Source of the DNA: UBA10649 sp963842725
GTDB taxonomy: Bacteria > Actinomycetota > Actinomycetes > S36-B12
Assembly (NCBI GenBank): GCA_963842725.1
Contig: CAWJHN010000004.1
Location: 186,001 to 250,000 of the forward strand
Length of the DNA stretch: 64,000 bases
Reading direction: 5' to 3'
The notes beneath the pieces are model-generated. The model was not told where the DNA came from, ran no database searches, and saw nothing but the letters and a program-made list of their open reading frames with translations. This document shows positions 42,565-50,211 of the stretch, in pieces (position 1 is the first letter of the stretch; each line of letters begins with the position of its first letter). Both the position numbers and the translations under genes were made by a program.

Positions 42565-44067
42565 ATGTCAGGTGTCAACGATCCGAGCATGGATGCGCCG
42601 GTGGAGCATGTGCATGCCGATCATCGGCTCAAGCGTGAGTTCTCGCTGTGGTCGGCGTTCGCGTTCGCGTTCGCCTTCATCTCCCCGATCGTCGCGCTGT
42701 ACGGCATCTTCGGACTGTCCTACTCGACCGCCGGTCCGTCCTTCTGGTGGAACTTCCTGATCGTGTTCGGGGGGCAGCTCCTGGTCGCCCTCGTCTTCGC
42801 GGAGCTGGTGTCGAGGTGGCCCGTCGAGGGGTCCATCTACCAGTGGTCGAGGCGACTCCTGGGCACGGCCTACGGATGGATGGCCGGCTGGTTCTACATG
42901 TGGACCCTCGTCGTGGCCATGGCCGCGGTCTCGATCTTCTCCGCGGGCTTCGTGGCCAATGTCCTCGGCTGGGACGTGACGCCCGGACAGCAGGCCTTGA
43001 TCGCCTTCGTCATCGTGCTGCTGGGCACGGCCGCCAACATGGCGGGACGGCTGGTGCTCAAGGTCCTGATGACCGGCAGCATCATCGCCGAGGTGATCGG
43101 CTCCCTCGGGCTGGGCCTGTGGCTCATCCTCTTCCACCGCGAGAACTCGTTCAGTGTGCTGACCGAGGGCTTCTCGGCACCCGACTTCCTGTCCCTGAGC
43201 GGTCCGTTCCTGGTGACCATGGCCTTCGTCGGATGGTCCTTCGTCGGCTTCGAGAGCGCCGGGTCGATCGCCGAGGAAGTGCACCATCCGCGCCGAAACC
43301 TGCCGAAGGCGGTCATCTTCTCGATCAGCTTCATCGCGATCGTCGTGATGTTCTCGTCGCTGGCGATCATCCTGTCCGTGCCGCCGGAGATCGCCGCCAA
43401 CAGCTCCGACCCCGTCTTCGACACCCTTGCCTACCAACTCGGCGAGAACGCCGCCAAGCTCGCCGAGGTGCTGTTCACGATCGGATTCCTCGCGTCGTTC
43501 CTCGCCCTCCAGACCTCTGCGTCACGCCTCATCTGGTCGTACGCGCGCGACAACGCCCTGCCCGCTCCGCACCTGCTCGCGAAGCTGACGAAGGGGGAGA
43601 AGCAGCCGGCTGTCGCGCTCGCGGTCGCGACCGTCATCGGCTCCCTGATGATCCTGGCGAGCCAGGCGGCACCTGACTTCTACACGCTCATGCTGAACTT
43701 CACGTCGGGCGGCTTCTACCTCTCCTTCCTCTTCCCGCTGGTCGGCGCCCTCGTCATCAAGCTCCGCGGCAACTGGACCCCGGGACCGTTCAGCCTCGGC
43801 AGGTGGAGCATGTTCGTCTCCGTCGTCGCGCTGATCTGGGCCGTGTTCCAGTTCCTCAACATCGCCTGGCCGCGTGACTTCTACGGGTCCTTCCTCAACT
43901 GGTCCATCTACCTGGCCGTGGGCGGCCTCGCCGTGATCGGCGCGGTCATCTTCGCCGTCGTCCGTCGCCGGATCACGACCGTCGTGGTCATCGAGATCGA
44001 CGATCCGGACGACGACGCGGCGACGGCCGAGTACCTGGCGGCGGAGCGGGAGTCAGGGCAGCGATGA
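42565..44067 (+). CDS. APC-superfamily amino acid/amine permease
   Basis: A 500-residue membrane transporter with about 12 hydrophobic helices. Typical APC features: SAFAFAFAFISPIVALYGIFGLSYSTAGPSFWW (TM1 region), ELVSRWPVEGSIYQWSRRLLGTAYGWMAGWFY, WSFVGFESAGSIAEEVHHPRRNLPKA and LQTSASRLIWSYARDNALPAPHLLAKL. This form is like the GABA/polyamine/choline-type (ACT/BAT) permeases. ATG 42565 follows GAGGAGGT. It leads the catabolic operon and overlaps the next gene by ATGA. Together with the agmatinase-family gene a cationic guanidino or amine substrate is likely, but not proven. Confidence 0.9.
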   Translation: MSGVNDPSMDAPVEHVHADHRLKREFSLWSAFAFAFAFISPIVALYGIFGLSYSTAGPSFWWNFLIVFGGQLLVALVFAELVSRWPVEGSIYQWSRRLLGTAYGWMAGWFYMWTLVVAMAAVSIFSAGFVANVLGWDVTPGQQALIAFVIVLLGTAANMAGRLVLKVLMTGSIIAEVIGSLGLGLWLILFHRENSFSVLTEGFSAPDFLSLSGPFLVTMAFVGWSFVGFESAGSIAEEVHHPRRNLPKAVIFSISFIAIVVMFSSLAIILSVPPEIAANSSDPVFDTLAYQLGENAAKLAEVLFTIGFLASFLALQTSASRLIWSYARDNALPAPHLLAKLTKGEKQPAVALAVATVIGSLMILASQAAPDFYTLMLNFTSGGFYLSFLFPLVGALVIKLRGNWTPGPFSLGRWSMFVSVVALIWAVFQFLNIAWPRDFYGSFLNWSIYLAVGGLAVIGAVIFAVVRRRITTVVVIEIDDPDDDAATAEYLAAERESGQR

Positions 44068-44780
44068 CCGGACCGGCGACCGGTGAGGCGCGGAGCAGGG
44101 TGCTCGTCGTGACCGGAGCGTCGAGCGGCATCGGCGCCTCGGTTCGAGAGGCCTTCCTCGCGAGAGGCTGGACGGTGGCCGGACTCGACCTCGTGGGCGA
44201 CGAGCCGGCCGGCATCCGGTCCGTCGACGTGAGCGACGCGGCGGCGGTGGCGACGGCGGTCGCCGGGATCAGGTCGGAGCACGGCGCCGTCGACGCCGTG
44301 GTGACCGCTGCGGGGCACTACCAGATGGCACCGGCCGCCGACATCACCCGCGACCAGTGGCGGCGGATGATGCGCGTGCATCTCGGTGGCGCGCTGAATC
44401 TCGTGCGAGAGGTGGTGCCGGACATGAAGGCCAGGCATGCGGGCAGCATCGTCTGCGTCACGTCCGAGCTGGCGATCGGCGGAGGAGGCGGGGACGCCCA
44501 CTATGCCGCCGCCAAGGGCGCCGTGATCGGGCTGATCAGGTCGCTGGCCGTCGAGCTCGCGCCCTTCGGGATCCGCGTGAACGGCGTGGCCCCCGGACCG
44601 ACCGACACCCCGCTGCTCGCGGCCGACTCGCCATGGCGGGCACCCGAGTACCTGGCCACTCTCCCGGCCGGACGCCTCGCGCACCCGGCGGAGATCGCGC
44701 GCACCGCCGTGTTCCTGACAGAGGAAGCGACGTACAGCGCCGGCGACATCATCTCGCCCAACTCCGGGGCGGTGATCTGA
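44064..44780 (+). CDS. Short-chain dehydrogenase/reductase 1
   Basis: A 238-residue classical SDR. Cofactor motif VVTGASSGIGASV; SDVSDAAAV acidic post-strand region; VTAAG; catalytic Ser in CVTSELA; catalytic HYAAAKGAVIGL (Tyr-x3-Lys); VNGVAPGPTDTPLL. It would use NAD(H) or NADP(H) to oxidise an alcohol. It overlaps the permease gene by ATGA and the next SDR gene by TGATG. Two tandem, distinct SDRs suggest two successive oxidations or a heteromeric enzyme. Substrate not predictable. Confidence 0.92.
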   Translation: MTGPATGEARSRVLVVTGASSGIGASVREAFLARGWTVAGLDLVGDEPAGIRSVDVSDAAAVATAVAGIRSEHGAVDAVVTAAGHYQMAPAADITRDQWRRMMRVHLGGALNLVREVVPDMKARHAGSIVCVTSELAIGGGGGDAHYAAAKGAVIGLIRSLAVELAPFGIRVNGVAPGPTDTPLLAADSPWRAPEYLATLPAGRLAHPAEIARTAVFLTEEATYSAGDIISPNSGAVI

Positions 44781-45538
44781 TGTCCGATCGGGTCCGCGTC
44801 GCGCTCGTCACGGGCGCGCGGCAGGGGATGGGTGAGGCGATCGCCCGCCGGCTTGCTGCGGACGGGCTGGCGGTCGCCTGCGTCGATGTCGTCGACGACC
44901 CGCGGCTGCATGCGCTGGCCGACGAGACAGGCGGCCACGCCTTCGTCGCCGACTGCTCCGCTCCCGACGACGTGGCGTCCCTGTTCGCCAAGGTCAGCAG
45001 CGTCATGGGGGATGTCGACGTCCTCGTCGCGAATCACGCCTACATGACCATGGCCCCCGTCGACGAGCACGACCTCGACGACTGGTGGCGCATCGTCGAC
45101 ACCAACCTCGGCGGCACCTTCCTGCTGATCCAGGCCGGACTCGCCGGCATGCGTCGCCGGGGGGCGGGCCGCATCATCGTGATCTCGTCCGAGTGGGGCG
45201 TGACCGGATGGGCTGATGCCAGCGCATACTGCGCGAGCAAGGCCGGCCTGATCTCGCTGACCAAGACCCTGGGCCGCGAGCTCGCGCCGGAGGGGATCGT
45301 GGTCAATGCGATCGCCCCGGGTGTCGTGGACACTCCCCAGCTCGAGGTGGACGCACGCGCCGCGGGGGTGACCCTCGACGAGGTGCACGCCCGGTACGCG
45401 GCCGGGATCCCGCTGGGTCGCATCGGACAGCCGTCCGAGATCGCCGCTGCCGTCTCGTTCCTCGCCGACCCGGCCGTCGGTTCGCTGATCGGGCAGGTCA
45501 TCCAGGTCAACGGGGCGTCCACGCGAGGACGCGTCTAG
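44780..45538 (+). CDS. Short-chain dehydrogenase/reductase 2
   Basis: A 252-residue classical SDR distinct from its neighbour. Seen: VALVTGARQGMGEAIARRLAADGLAVACVDV (cofactor loop and acidic end, suggesting NAD), NHAYM (in place of NNAG), catalytic VISSEWG, AYCASKAGLISLTKTLGRELAP (Tyr-x3-Lys) and VNAIAPGVVDTPQL. It starts at the shared TGATG. An inverted repeat (45540-45562) follows directly, then the ureohydrolase gene. Confidence 0.92.
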   Translation: MSDRVRVALVTGARQGMGEAIARRLAADGLAVACVDVVDDPRLHALADETGGHAFVADCSAPDDVASLFAKVSSVMGDVDVLVANHAYMTMAPVDEHDLDDWWRIVDTNLGGTFLLIQAGLAGMRRRGAGRIIVISSEWGVTGWADASAYCASKAGLISLTKTLGRELAPEGIVVNAIAPGVVDTPQLEVDARAAGVTLDEVHARYAAGIPLGRIGQPSEIAAAVSFLADPAVGSLIGQVIQVNGASTRGRV

Positions 45539-45539
45539 T

Positions 45540-45562
45540 GGCTCGACCGGTCCGGTCGAGCC
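45540..45562 (+). promoter_or_regulatory. Perfect 11-bp inverted repeat between SDR2 and the ureohydrolase gene
   Basis: GGCTCGACCGG-T-CCGGTCGAGCC directly after the SDR2 stop. No T-run follows, so it may be an RNA processing or stabilising hairpin, or an operator, rather than a terminator. The ribosome site AAGGAGGAG lies 12 bases beyond. Confidence 0.45.
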
Positions 45563-45583
45563 ACCTACCTCAAGGAGGAGCAC

Positions 45584-46546
45584 GTGCAGCCGCATGAAGT
45601 GGTCAATGGAGTCGTGGGGCAGTTGGACGCGCTGGCCGTGCCGCGCTACGCCGGCTACACGACGTTCGCCCGCCTGCCTCGGCTGGAGGACGTCTCCTCG
45701 CACGACATCGCCATCCTCGGCGTGCCGTTCGACACGGGGGTCACGTACCGTCCCGGCGCCCGGTTCGGTCCGGCCCACATCCGCCAGTCATCGCGACTGC
45801 TCCGGCCCTACAACCCGGAGGTGGACGTCGAGCCGTTCCGGGCCGTGCAGGTCGTCGACGCGGGAGACGTCGCCTGCACGCCGTTCGACATCGTCGAGGC
45901 GATCGACCAGATCGACGATGCCGCCTCGGCCCTGATCGCCGGAGGCCAGAGGCTGGTCTCCCTGGGCGGCGACCACACGATCGCCCTGCCGCTGCTGCGC
46001 GCGATGCACCGTGTCCACGGCCCGGTCGCCCTCGTCCACTTCGACGCCCATCTCGACACCTGGGACACCTACTTCGGGGCTCCGTACACGCATGGGACCC
46101 CGTTCCGGCGCGCCTGGGAGGAGGGCCTGCTGATGCCGGGCCACTGCGGCCACGTCGGAATCCGCAGTTCGCTCTATTCCCCGACGGACCTGACGGATGA
46201 TGCGGAGATGGGATTCACCATCGTCCGGTCGATGGACTTCGAGGAGTGGTCCATCGCCGCCATCGCCGAGCGCCTCCTCGAACGGGTCGGCGACGCCCCG
46301 GTGTACCTGTCCGTCGACATCGATGTCCTCGATCCCGCGCACGCCCCCGGCACCGGGACCCCGGAGGGGGGCGGGATGACGTCCAGGGAGCTCCTCGGCG
46401 TGCTCCGGGCGTTCAGCGGAGCCAACGTCGTCGGCGCGGACGTCGTCGAGGTCGCCCCTGCCTACGACCACGCCGAGCTCACCGGCATCGCGGCCGCGAA
46501 CGTGGCCTACGAGTTCGTGTCGGTCATGGCGAAGGGCCGAGGGTGA
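45584..46546 (+). CDS. Agmatinase-family ureohydrolase
   Basis: A 320-residue Mn-dependent guanidino hydrolase, releasing urea. The metal motifs are all complete: SLGGDHTIALPLL, VHFDAHLDTWD, and SVDIDVLDPAHAPGTGTPEGGG, together with PFDTGVTYRPGARFGPAHIR at the substrate side. These features fit the agmatinase/guanidinobutyrase/guanidinopropionase branch, not arginase. The exact substrate cannot be told. GTG 45584 with AAGGAGGAG upstream. Overlaps the deacetylase gene by GTGA. Putrescine- or GABA-type products could be the substrates for the SDR/GS-like genes, by inference only. Confidence 0.92.
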   Translation: MQPHEVVNGVVGQLDALAVPRYAGYTTFARLPRLEDVSSHDIAILGVPFDTGVTYRPGARFGPAHIRQSSRLLRPYNPEVDVEPFRAVQVVDAGDVACTPFDIVEAIDQIDDAASALIAGGQRLVSLGGDHTIALPLLRAMHRVHGPVALVHFDAHLDTWDTYFGAPYTHGTPFRRAWEEGLLMPGHCGHVGIRSSLYSPTDLTDDAEMGFTIVRSMDFEEWSIAAIAERLLERVGDAPVYLSVDIDVLDPAHAPGTGTPEGGGMTSRELLGVLRAFSGANVVGADVVEVAPAYDHAELTGIAAANVAYEFVSVMAKGRG

Positions 46547-47433
46547 CGGAGGACCTGCTTCGCCCGACGACCCCACTGCCGTGGCCGGACGACCGGGCCA
46601 TGGCGGCATCGTTCTCGTTCGACGTCGACGCGGAGAGCGCGGCCCTGTCGGTCTCGTGGGACATGGCCGACCGACTGTCCGTCATGAGCCACCAGGCGTA
46701 TGGTCCGCTGACCGGCGTCCGGCGCATCCTGGCGATCCTCGAGCGGCACGGCGTCCGCTCGACCTTCTTCGTCCCCGGCTGGACGGCGGAGCGCCATCCC
46801 GCCGTGATCCGCGACATCGCGGCGGCCGGCCACGAGATCGCCCACCACGGCTACCTGCACGAGTCGCCGCTGGGTCGGAGCGTCGCCGAGCAGGCGGAGG
46901 CCATCGACCGCGGGATCGACGCCCTCGAGAGGATCGCCGGAGTCCGGCCGGTCGGCTACCGGGCACCGCTGTGGGAGCTGACGTACGACGCTCCGGCGCT
47001 GCTCGCGGACCGTGGATTCCTGTACGAGTCGTCGCTGATGGACGCGGACTGGCCATACGAGCTCGCGGTGGACGCGGATCGCTCGATCGTCGAGATCCCG
47101 ATCTTCTGGGCCCTCGACGACTGGGAGCAGTACGCGTTCATCCCGGGTGTCTACGAGACCGGCGTGATCGAGAGTCCCGTCAAGGTCGAGCAGGTCTGGC
47201 GGGCCGAGTTCGACGCCATGGCCGAGGAGGGCGGGGCGTTCGTCCTGACGAACCATCCGTTCCTGACCGGGCGCCCCGGTCGCGCCGCCGTCCTCGAGCG
47301 ACTGGTTCGCGATGCCGTCGCGGATCCTCGCGTGTGGGTGGCGGCGATGGACGAGATCGCGCGTCATGTCCGCGCCCAGGACCTCCGCCCGCGGGCCGTC
47401 ACGCGACCCACCCGGGGCGACGTCACCCAGTAG
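46543..47433 (+). CDS. Polysaccharide-deacetylase-fold hydrolase (PuuE/allantoinase-like)
   Basis: A 296-residue NodB-like hydrolase. Seen: SFSFDVDAESAALS (FDVD metal Asp pair), GVRRILAILERHGVRSTFFVPGWTAERHP, AAAGHEIAHHGYLHESP (HxxxH metal motif), GYRAPLWELTYDAPALLADRGFLYESSLMDADWPY, and FVLTNHPFLTGRPGRAAVLERLV (NHP terminal motif). The insertion pattern resembles PuuE allantoinases and N-acyl amide hydrolases rather than secreted chitin deacetylases; no signal peptide is present. With the agmatinase-type gene it may hydrolyse a linear or cyclic amide in the same pathway. Starts at GTG 46543. Confidence 0.85.
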   Translation: MTEDLLRPTTPLPWPDDRAMAASFSFDVDAESAALSVSWDMADRLSVMSHQAYGPLTGVRRILAILERHGVRSTFFVPGWTAERHPAVIRDIAAAGHEIAHHGYLHESPLGRSVAEQAEAIDRGIDALERIAGVRPVGYRAPLWELTYDAPALLADRGFLYESSLMDADWPYELAVDADRSIVEIPIFWALDDWEQYAFIPGVYETGVIESPVKVEQVWRAEFDAMAEEGGAFVLTNHPFLTGRPGRAAVLERLVRDAVADPRVWVAAMDEIARHVRAQDLRPRAVTRPTRGDVTQ

Positions 47434-47443
47434 GGTCGGGCTC

Positions 47444-47878
47444 ATGCTCAAGGGAATCGACCCGCTGCTCAGCGGAGACCTGCTCAAGCTGCTCGACGAC
47501 ATGGGCCATGGCGACGCCCTCCTGCTGGTGGACCGCAACTACCCGGCCGCCGCTTCCGGCAAGCCGGTCGTCCGGCTCGGAGAGGCGTCGATCGTGCGCG
47601 CGGCGACCGCCATCCTGAGCGTGTTCCCGCTCGATGCCTTCGTCGAGCATCCGCTGCAGCGCATGGAGGTCGAGGACGACCCGGTTCGCACGACGCCGGC
47701 CCAAGACGAACTGCTGGCGCTCGCTCGCCGGTCGGAGGGGCGGGATCTCGAGTACGGGGTGATCCCACGCCTCGACTTCTACCGGCGTGCGGCCGGCGCC
47801 TTCGCGGTCGTGCACACGTTGGACGCGCAGCCATACGGCTGCTTCATCCTTTACAAGGGAGTTATCTTCGAGGAATGA
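47444..47878 (+). CDS. RbsD/FucU-family sugar mutarotase or lactone/cyclic-amine ring opener
   Basis: A 144-residue protein. It has the LLSGDLLKLLDDMGHGDALLLVDRNYPA start (catalytic His in MGHGD) and LDFYRRAAGAFAVVHTLDAQPYGCFILYKGVI end of the RbsD/FucU fold. It catalyses pyranose/furanose anomer exchange in known members. No ribose or fucose genes are near, so here it may act in the PucR-linked pathway or be a family variant. It starts at ATG 47444 shortly after the deacetylase gene and overlaps the following gene by ATGA. Confidence 0.9.
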   Translation: MLKGIDPLLSGDLLKLLDDMGHGDALLLVDRNYPAAASGKPVVRLGEASIVRAATAILSVFPLDAFVEHPLQRMEVEDDPVRTTPAQDELLALARRSEGRDLEYGVIPRLDFYRRAAGAFAVVHTLDAQPYGCFILYKGVIFEE

Positions 47879-48549
47879 AGAGTCCCGTAGCCGCCGCGCT
47901 CGCCGGTGCGCTGATCGCATTCATCGTGACGGCCCCGCCGGCCGTGGCGGCCGACCGGCAGCCCGCGATGAAGGTCCTCGACTCCCTTCCCGTCTCCGCG
48001 GAGATGCAGACCGGTTACGACCGCGACCTGTTCCGGCACTGGGTGGACGCGGACGACGACGGCTGCGACACCCGCGAGGAGGTGCTGATCGCCGAGCGCC
48101 GCAAGGGCAAGGTCGTCGGCTGCGACGTCGTCGGCGGCCAGTGGCGCTCGATGTACGACGGCATCGTCACGACGGATCCGCGCACCTTCGACATCGACCA
48201 CCGGGTTCCGCTTGCCGAGGCCTGGGGCTCGGGTGCCTGGCGCTGGGATGCGCGGACCCGGGAGACGTACGCCAACGATCTCGGATTCGCCTCGTCGCTG
48301 CTGGCCGTCACGGCCGCCTCCAACCGCTCCAAGTCCGACCGCGATCCCACCGACTGGATGCCGCCGCTGGCGAGCCAGCGATGCACGTACGCGAAGTCGT
48401 GGATCGCCGTCAAGTTCCGGTGGCGGCTCGCAGTGGACACGAGCGAGAAGTCGACCCTGCGCAGGCTGCTCGCCGGCTGCTCGCCGGACATGAGCGTTCC
48501 GGCACGGGCCGCGATCGCCACCGACGAAGTCGCGATCGCCACCGGGTAG
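47875..48549 (+). CDS. Secreted HNH nuclease (DUF1524/GmrSD-C-like)
   Basis: A 224-residue exported protein: signal peptide 1-25 (ending VAA), then an HNH nuclease domain with FDIDHRVPLAEAWGSGAW (Asp-His), YANDL, LLAVTAASNRSKSDRDPTDWMPP (catalytic Asn/Lys), plus RCTYAKSWIAVKFRWRL. Such nucleases are common extracellular DNases of actinobacteria. Six cysteines may form disulfides. The ATG overlaps the mutarotase stop (ATGA), so it is co-translated although the roles look unrelated. No inhibitor gene is seen. Confidence 0.9.
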   Translation: MKSPVAAALAGALIAFIVTAPPAVAADRQPAMKVLDSLPVSAEMQTGYDRDLFRHWVDADDDGCDTREEVLIAERRKGKVVGCDVVGGQWRSMYDGIVTTDPRTFDIDHRVPLAEAWGSGAWRWDARTRETYANDLGFASSLLAVTAASNRSKSDRDPTDWMPPLASQRCTYAKSWIAVKFRWRLAVDTSEKSTLRRLLAGCSPDMSVPARAAIATDEVAIATG

Positions 48550-48555
48550 GCGGGA

Positions 48556-48807
48556 CTACTTCTGTCGCTCGATGTGCAGGGCCATGACCGGGCACGCGTG
48601 CGTCGCCGCCTCCGCGGATCGAAGGTCGGGCTTTGCGAGGTCGAAGCGAAGCCCGTTGCCCGGGAGCAGGGGGTAGCCCCACTCGTCGAGCTCGATGAGG
48701 TCCGGTGCCGCGTCGTGGCACAGGCCCCGACCGTCGCACTGGATGGGGTTGAGCAGCAGGGTGCCGATCACCTTGGGCTCGTCGCTGTCCTTGGAGTGGC
48801 TGCTCAT
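48556..48807 (-). CDS. Ferredoxin, 3Fe-4S or 4Fe-4S single-cluster type
   Basis: An 83-residue soluble electron carrier. Cluster ligands are Cys24 and Cys30 (CDGRGLC) and Cys72-Pro (ACPVMAL). Position 27, where a 4Fe-4S ferredoxin has a Cys, is Arg-Gly, so a 3Fe-4S cluster is likely. It overlaps the flavoprotein gene by ATGA and is probably its electron partner. The similarity to ferredoxins of cytochrome P450s is at motif level. Start at ATG 48807. Confidence 0.9.
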   Translation of the reverse strand: MSSHSKDSDEPKVIGTLLLNPIQCDGRGLCHDAAPDLIELDEWGYPLLPGNGLRFDLAKPDLRSAEAATHACPVMALHIERQK

Positions 48808-50123
48808 TCGAAGTCCTTCCCGGACACGTCGACGCGTGCCAGGCGCACATGCGGCACGGGCAGCGATCCGGTCGACACCGGGCGGCGGGTGCCGGCCAGC
48901 GTGCATCGGCCGTCCAGATGCAGGCTGACCTCGTCGGCGAACGCGGCGAGACCGGTTGCCACGAACCGGGCCGTCCCGTCCGGGTGCTTGCAGCCGGCCC
49001 GGCCGCTGACCAGCCTGAGCCGCTGCTCGAGCCGCTTCATGTCCGCCTCGTCGGCGTGGCGCGCGGCGAGCAGGTGGAGGTCGTCGCTGATGGAGGGCAG
49101 CCCGAACAGGCACGGCCCGCACTGCCCCGCGCTCTCGCCCGCCATCCACGCGGACACCCGGGCCATCTCGTCGATCGGGCACTCGCTCTCGCCCATGAGC
49201 CACAGGATGCCGGCACCGATGACGCCACCCGCGTTGCGGACCGACTCGGGATCCCAGGCCGTGGCGTCGAAGCCCTCAGCGCCGACCCAGCCGCCGCCGT
49301 AGCCGCCGGTCAGGTACCCCAGGACGCGCTCGGTCGTACCGCCGCACAGCTCGATGACCTCGCGAACCGGCGTGCCGGTCGGCACCTCGATCACCCCGGG
49401 GGTGCGCACCGCACCGCCCACCGTCATGAGGGTCGTGCCGGGCGCGTTCGGGGCGCCGACGTTCTTGTACCAGGACGCGCCGTGCCGGGCGATCAGGGCC
49501 AGGTGGGCGAGGGTCTCGGCGTTCTGCACGAGGGTGGGACGACCGGCCGCGCCCTTCTGGAACGGCCGGTCGGGGTAGACCGGCGTGGCGCGACCCTCGC
49601 CGACCCAGTGCGACAGGGCGCTCTCCTCGCTGGCGACGTATCTCGCCGGCGGGGTCACGAGCTTGATGGGGAGCCGGTCGATGCCGGCCTCCTCGCGCTC
49701 GTCGAGGGCCCTGATCAGGCTGGGCACGAGGGGCGAGTCGCGGTGGAGGGCGAGGAAGGCATCGGTCGCGCCGATGGTCGTCGCGGCCGCCGTGATGCCG
49801 TCGAACACCAGGTGCGGTGACGACCGCAGCAGGATGGCGTCCTTGCCGCTGGCCGGCTCTCCCTCCATCGCGTTGGCGATGACCACGGGATGCTTGGACC
49901 TGCTCAGCGCGCCATGGTCTGCCGAGCTCTCGACCACGGCTCGGATCTTGCGCGAGGACGGGAACCAGCCGCCGCCCCGCCCGCGCAGGCCGGCGGCGTC
50001 GACTGCGGCGACGAGTGCACCCGGCTGGCGGCCATGGCGGCGTCGCAGCTCGGGCAGCGGCCCGTTCTCCGCGACGTGCATGGAGAGTGAGGACCGTGAG
50101 TCGATGCCGAGCCGCCCGTTCAT
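48804..50123 (-). CDS. NuoF-like NAD(P)H-flavin/Fe-S oxidoreductase subunit
   Basis: A 439-residue FMN and Fe-S protein. Seen: GLRGRGGGWFPSSRKI (FMN/NADH loop), VIANAMEGEPASGKDAILLR, RYVASEESALSHWVG, GAAGRPTLVQNAETLAHLALI (SLBB), and the cluster site ESAGQCGPC with a further Cys in GRAGCKHPDGTA. It matches NuoF/formate dehydrogenase beta-type soluble subunits. Without other Nuo subunits nearby it is probably a stand-alone NADH:ferredoxin-type reductase paired with the 48556 ferredoxin. ATG 50123 chosen; a second Met lies 14 residues on. No strong ribosome site. Confidence 0.85.
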   Translation of the reverse strand: MNGRLGIDSRSSLSMHVAENGPLPELRRRHGRQPGALVAAVDAAGLRGRGGGWFPSSRKIRAVVESSADHGALSRSKHPVVIANAMEGEPASGKDAILLRSSPHLVFDGITAAATTIGATDAFLALHRDSPLVPSLIRALDEREEAGIDRLPIKLVTPPARYVASEESALSHWVGEGRATPVYPDRPFQKGAAGRPTLVQNAETLAHLALIARHGASWYKNVGAPNAPGTTLMTVGGAVRTPGVIEVPTGTPVREVIELCGGTTERVLGYLTGGYGGGWVGAEGFDATAWDPESVRNAGGVIGAGILWLMGESECPIDEMARVSAWMAGESAGQCGPCLFGLPSISDDLHLLAARHADEADMKRLEQRLRLVSGRAGCKHPDGTARFVATGLAAFADEVSLHLDGRCTLAGTRRPVSTGSLPVPHVRLARVDVSGKDFE

Positions 50124-50184
50124 ATGAGCATGCTGGCGCACCGGCCGTGAGCGCCCTCCCACGCCGGGGCAAAGTCTTGGTAAA

Positions 50185-50209
50185 GGAACACGCATGTGAA
50201 AGCGTGTCC
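50185..50209 (+). promoter_or_regulatory. Inverted repeat over the xylB leader
   Basis: ACACGC-n8-GCGTGT, extended by GGA and CC, ends two bases before the xylB ATG and includes the GTAAAGGA ribosome site edge. It could be an operator or fold over the ribosome site. The TGTGAAAGCG core is LacI- or CRP-like in look only. Confidence 0.4.
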
Positions 50210-50211
50210 GC

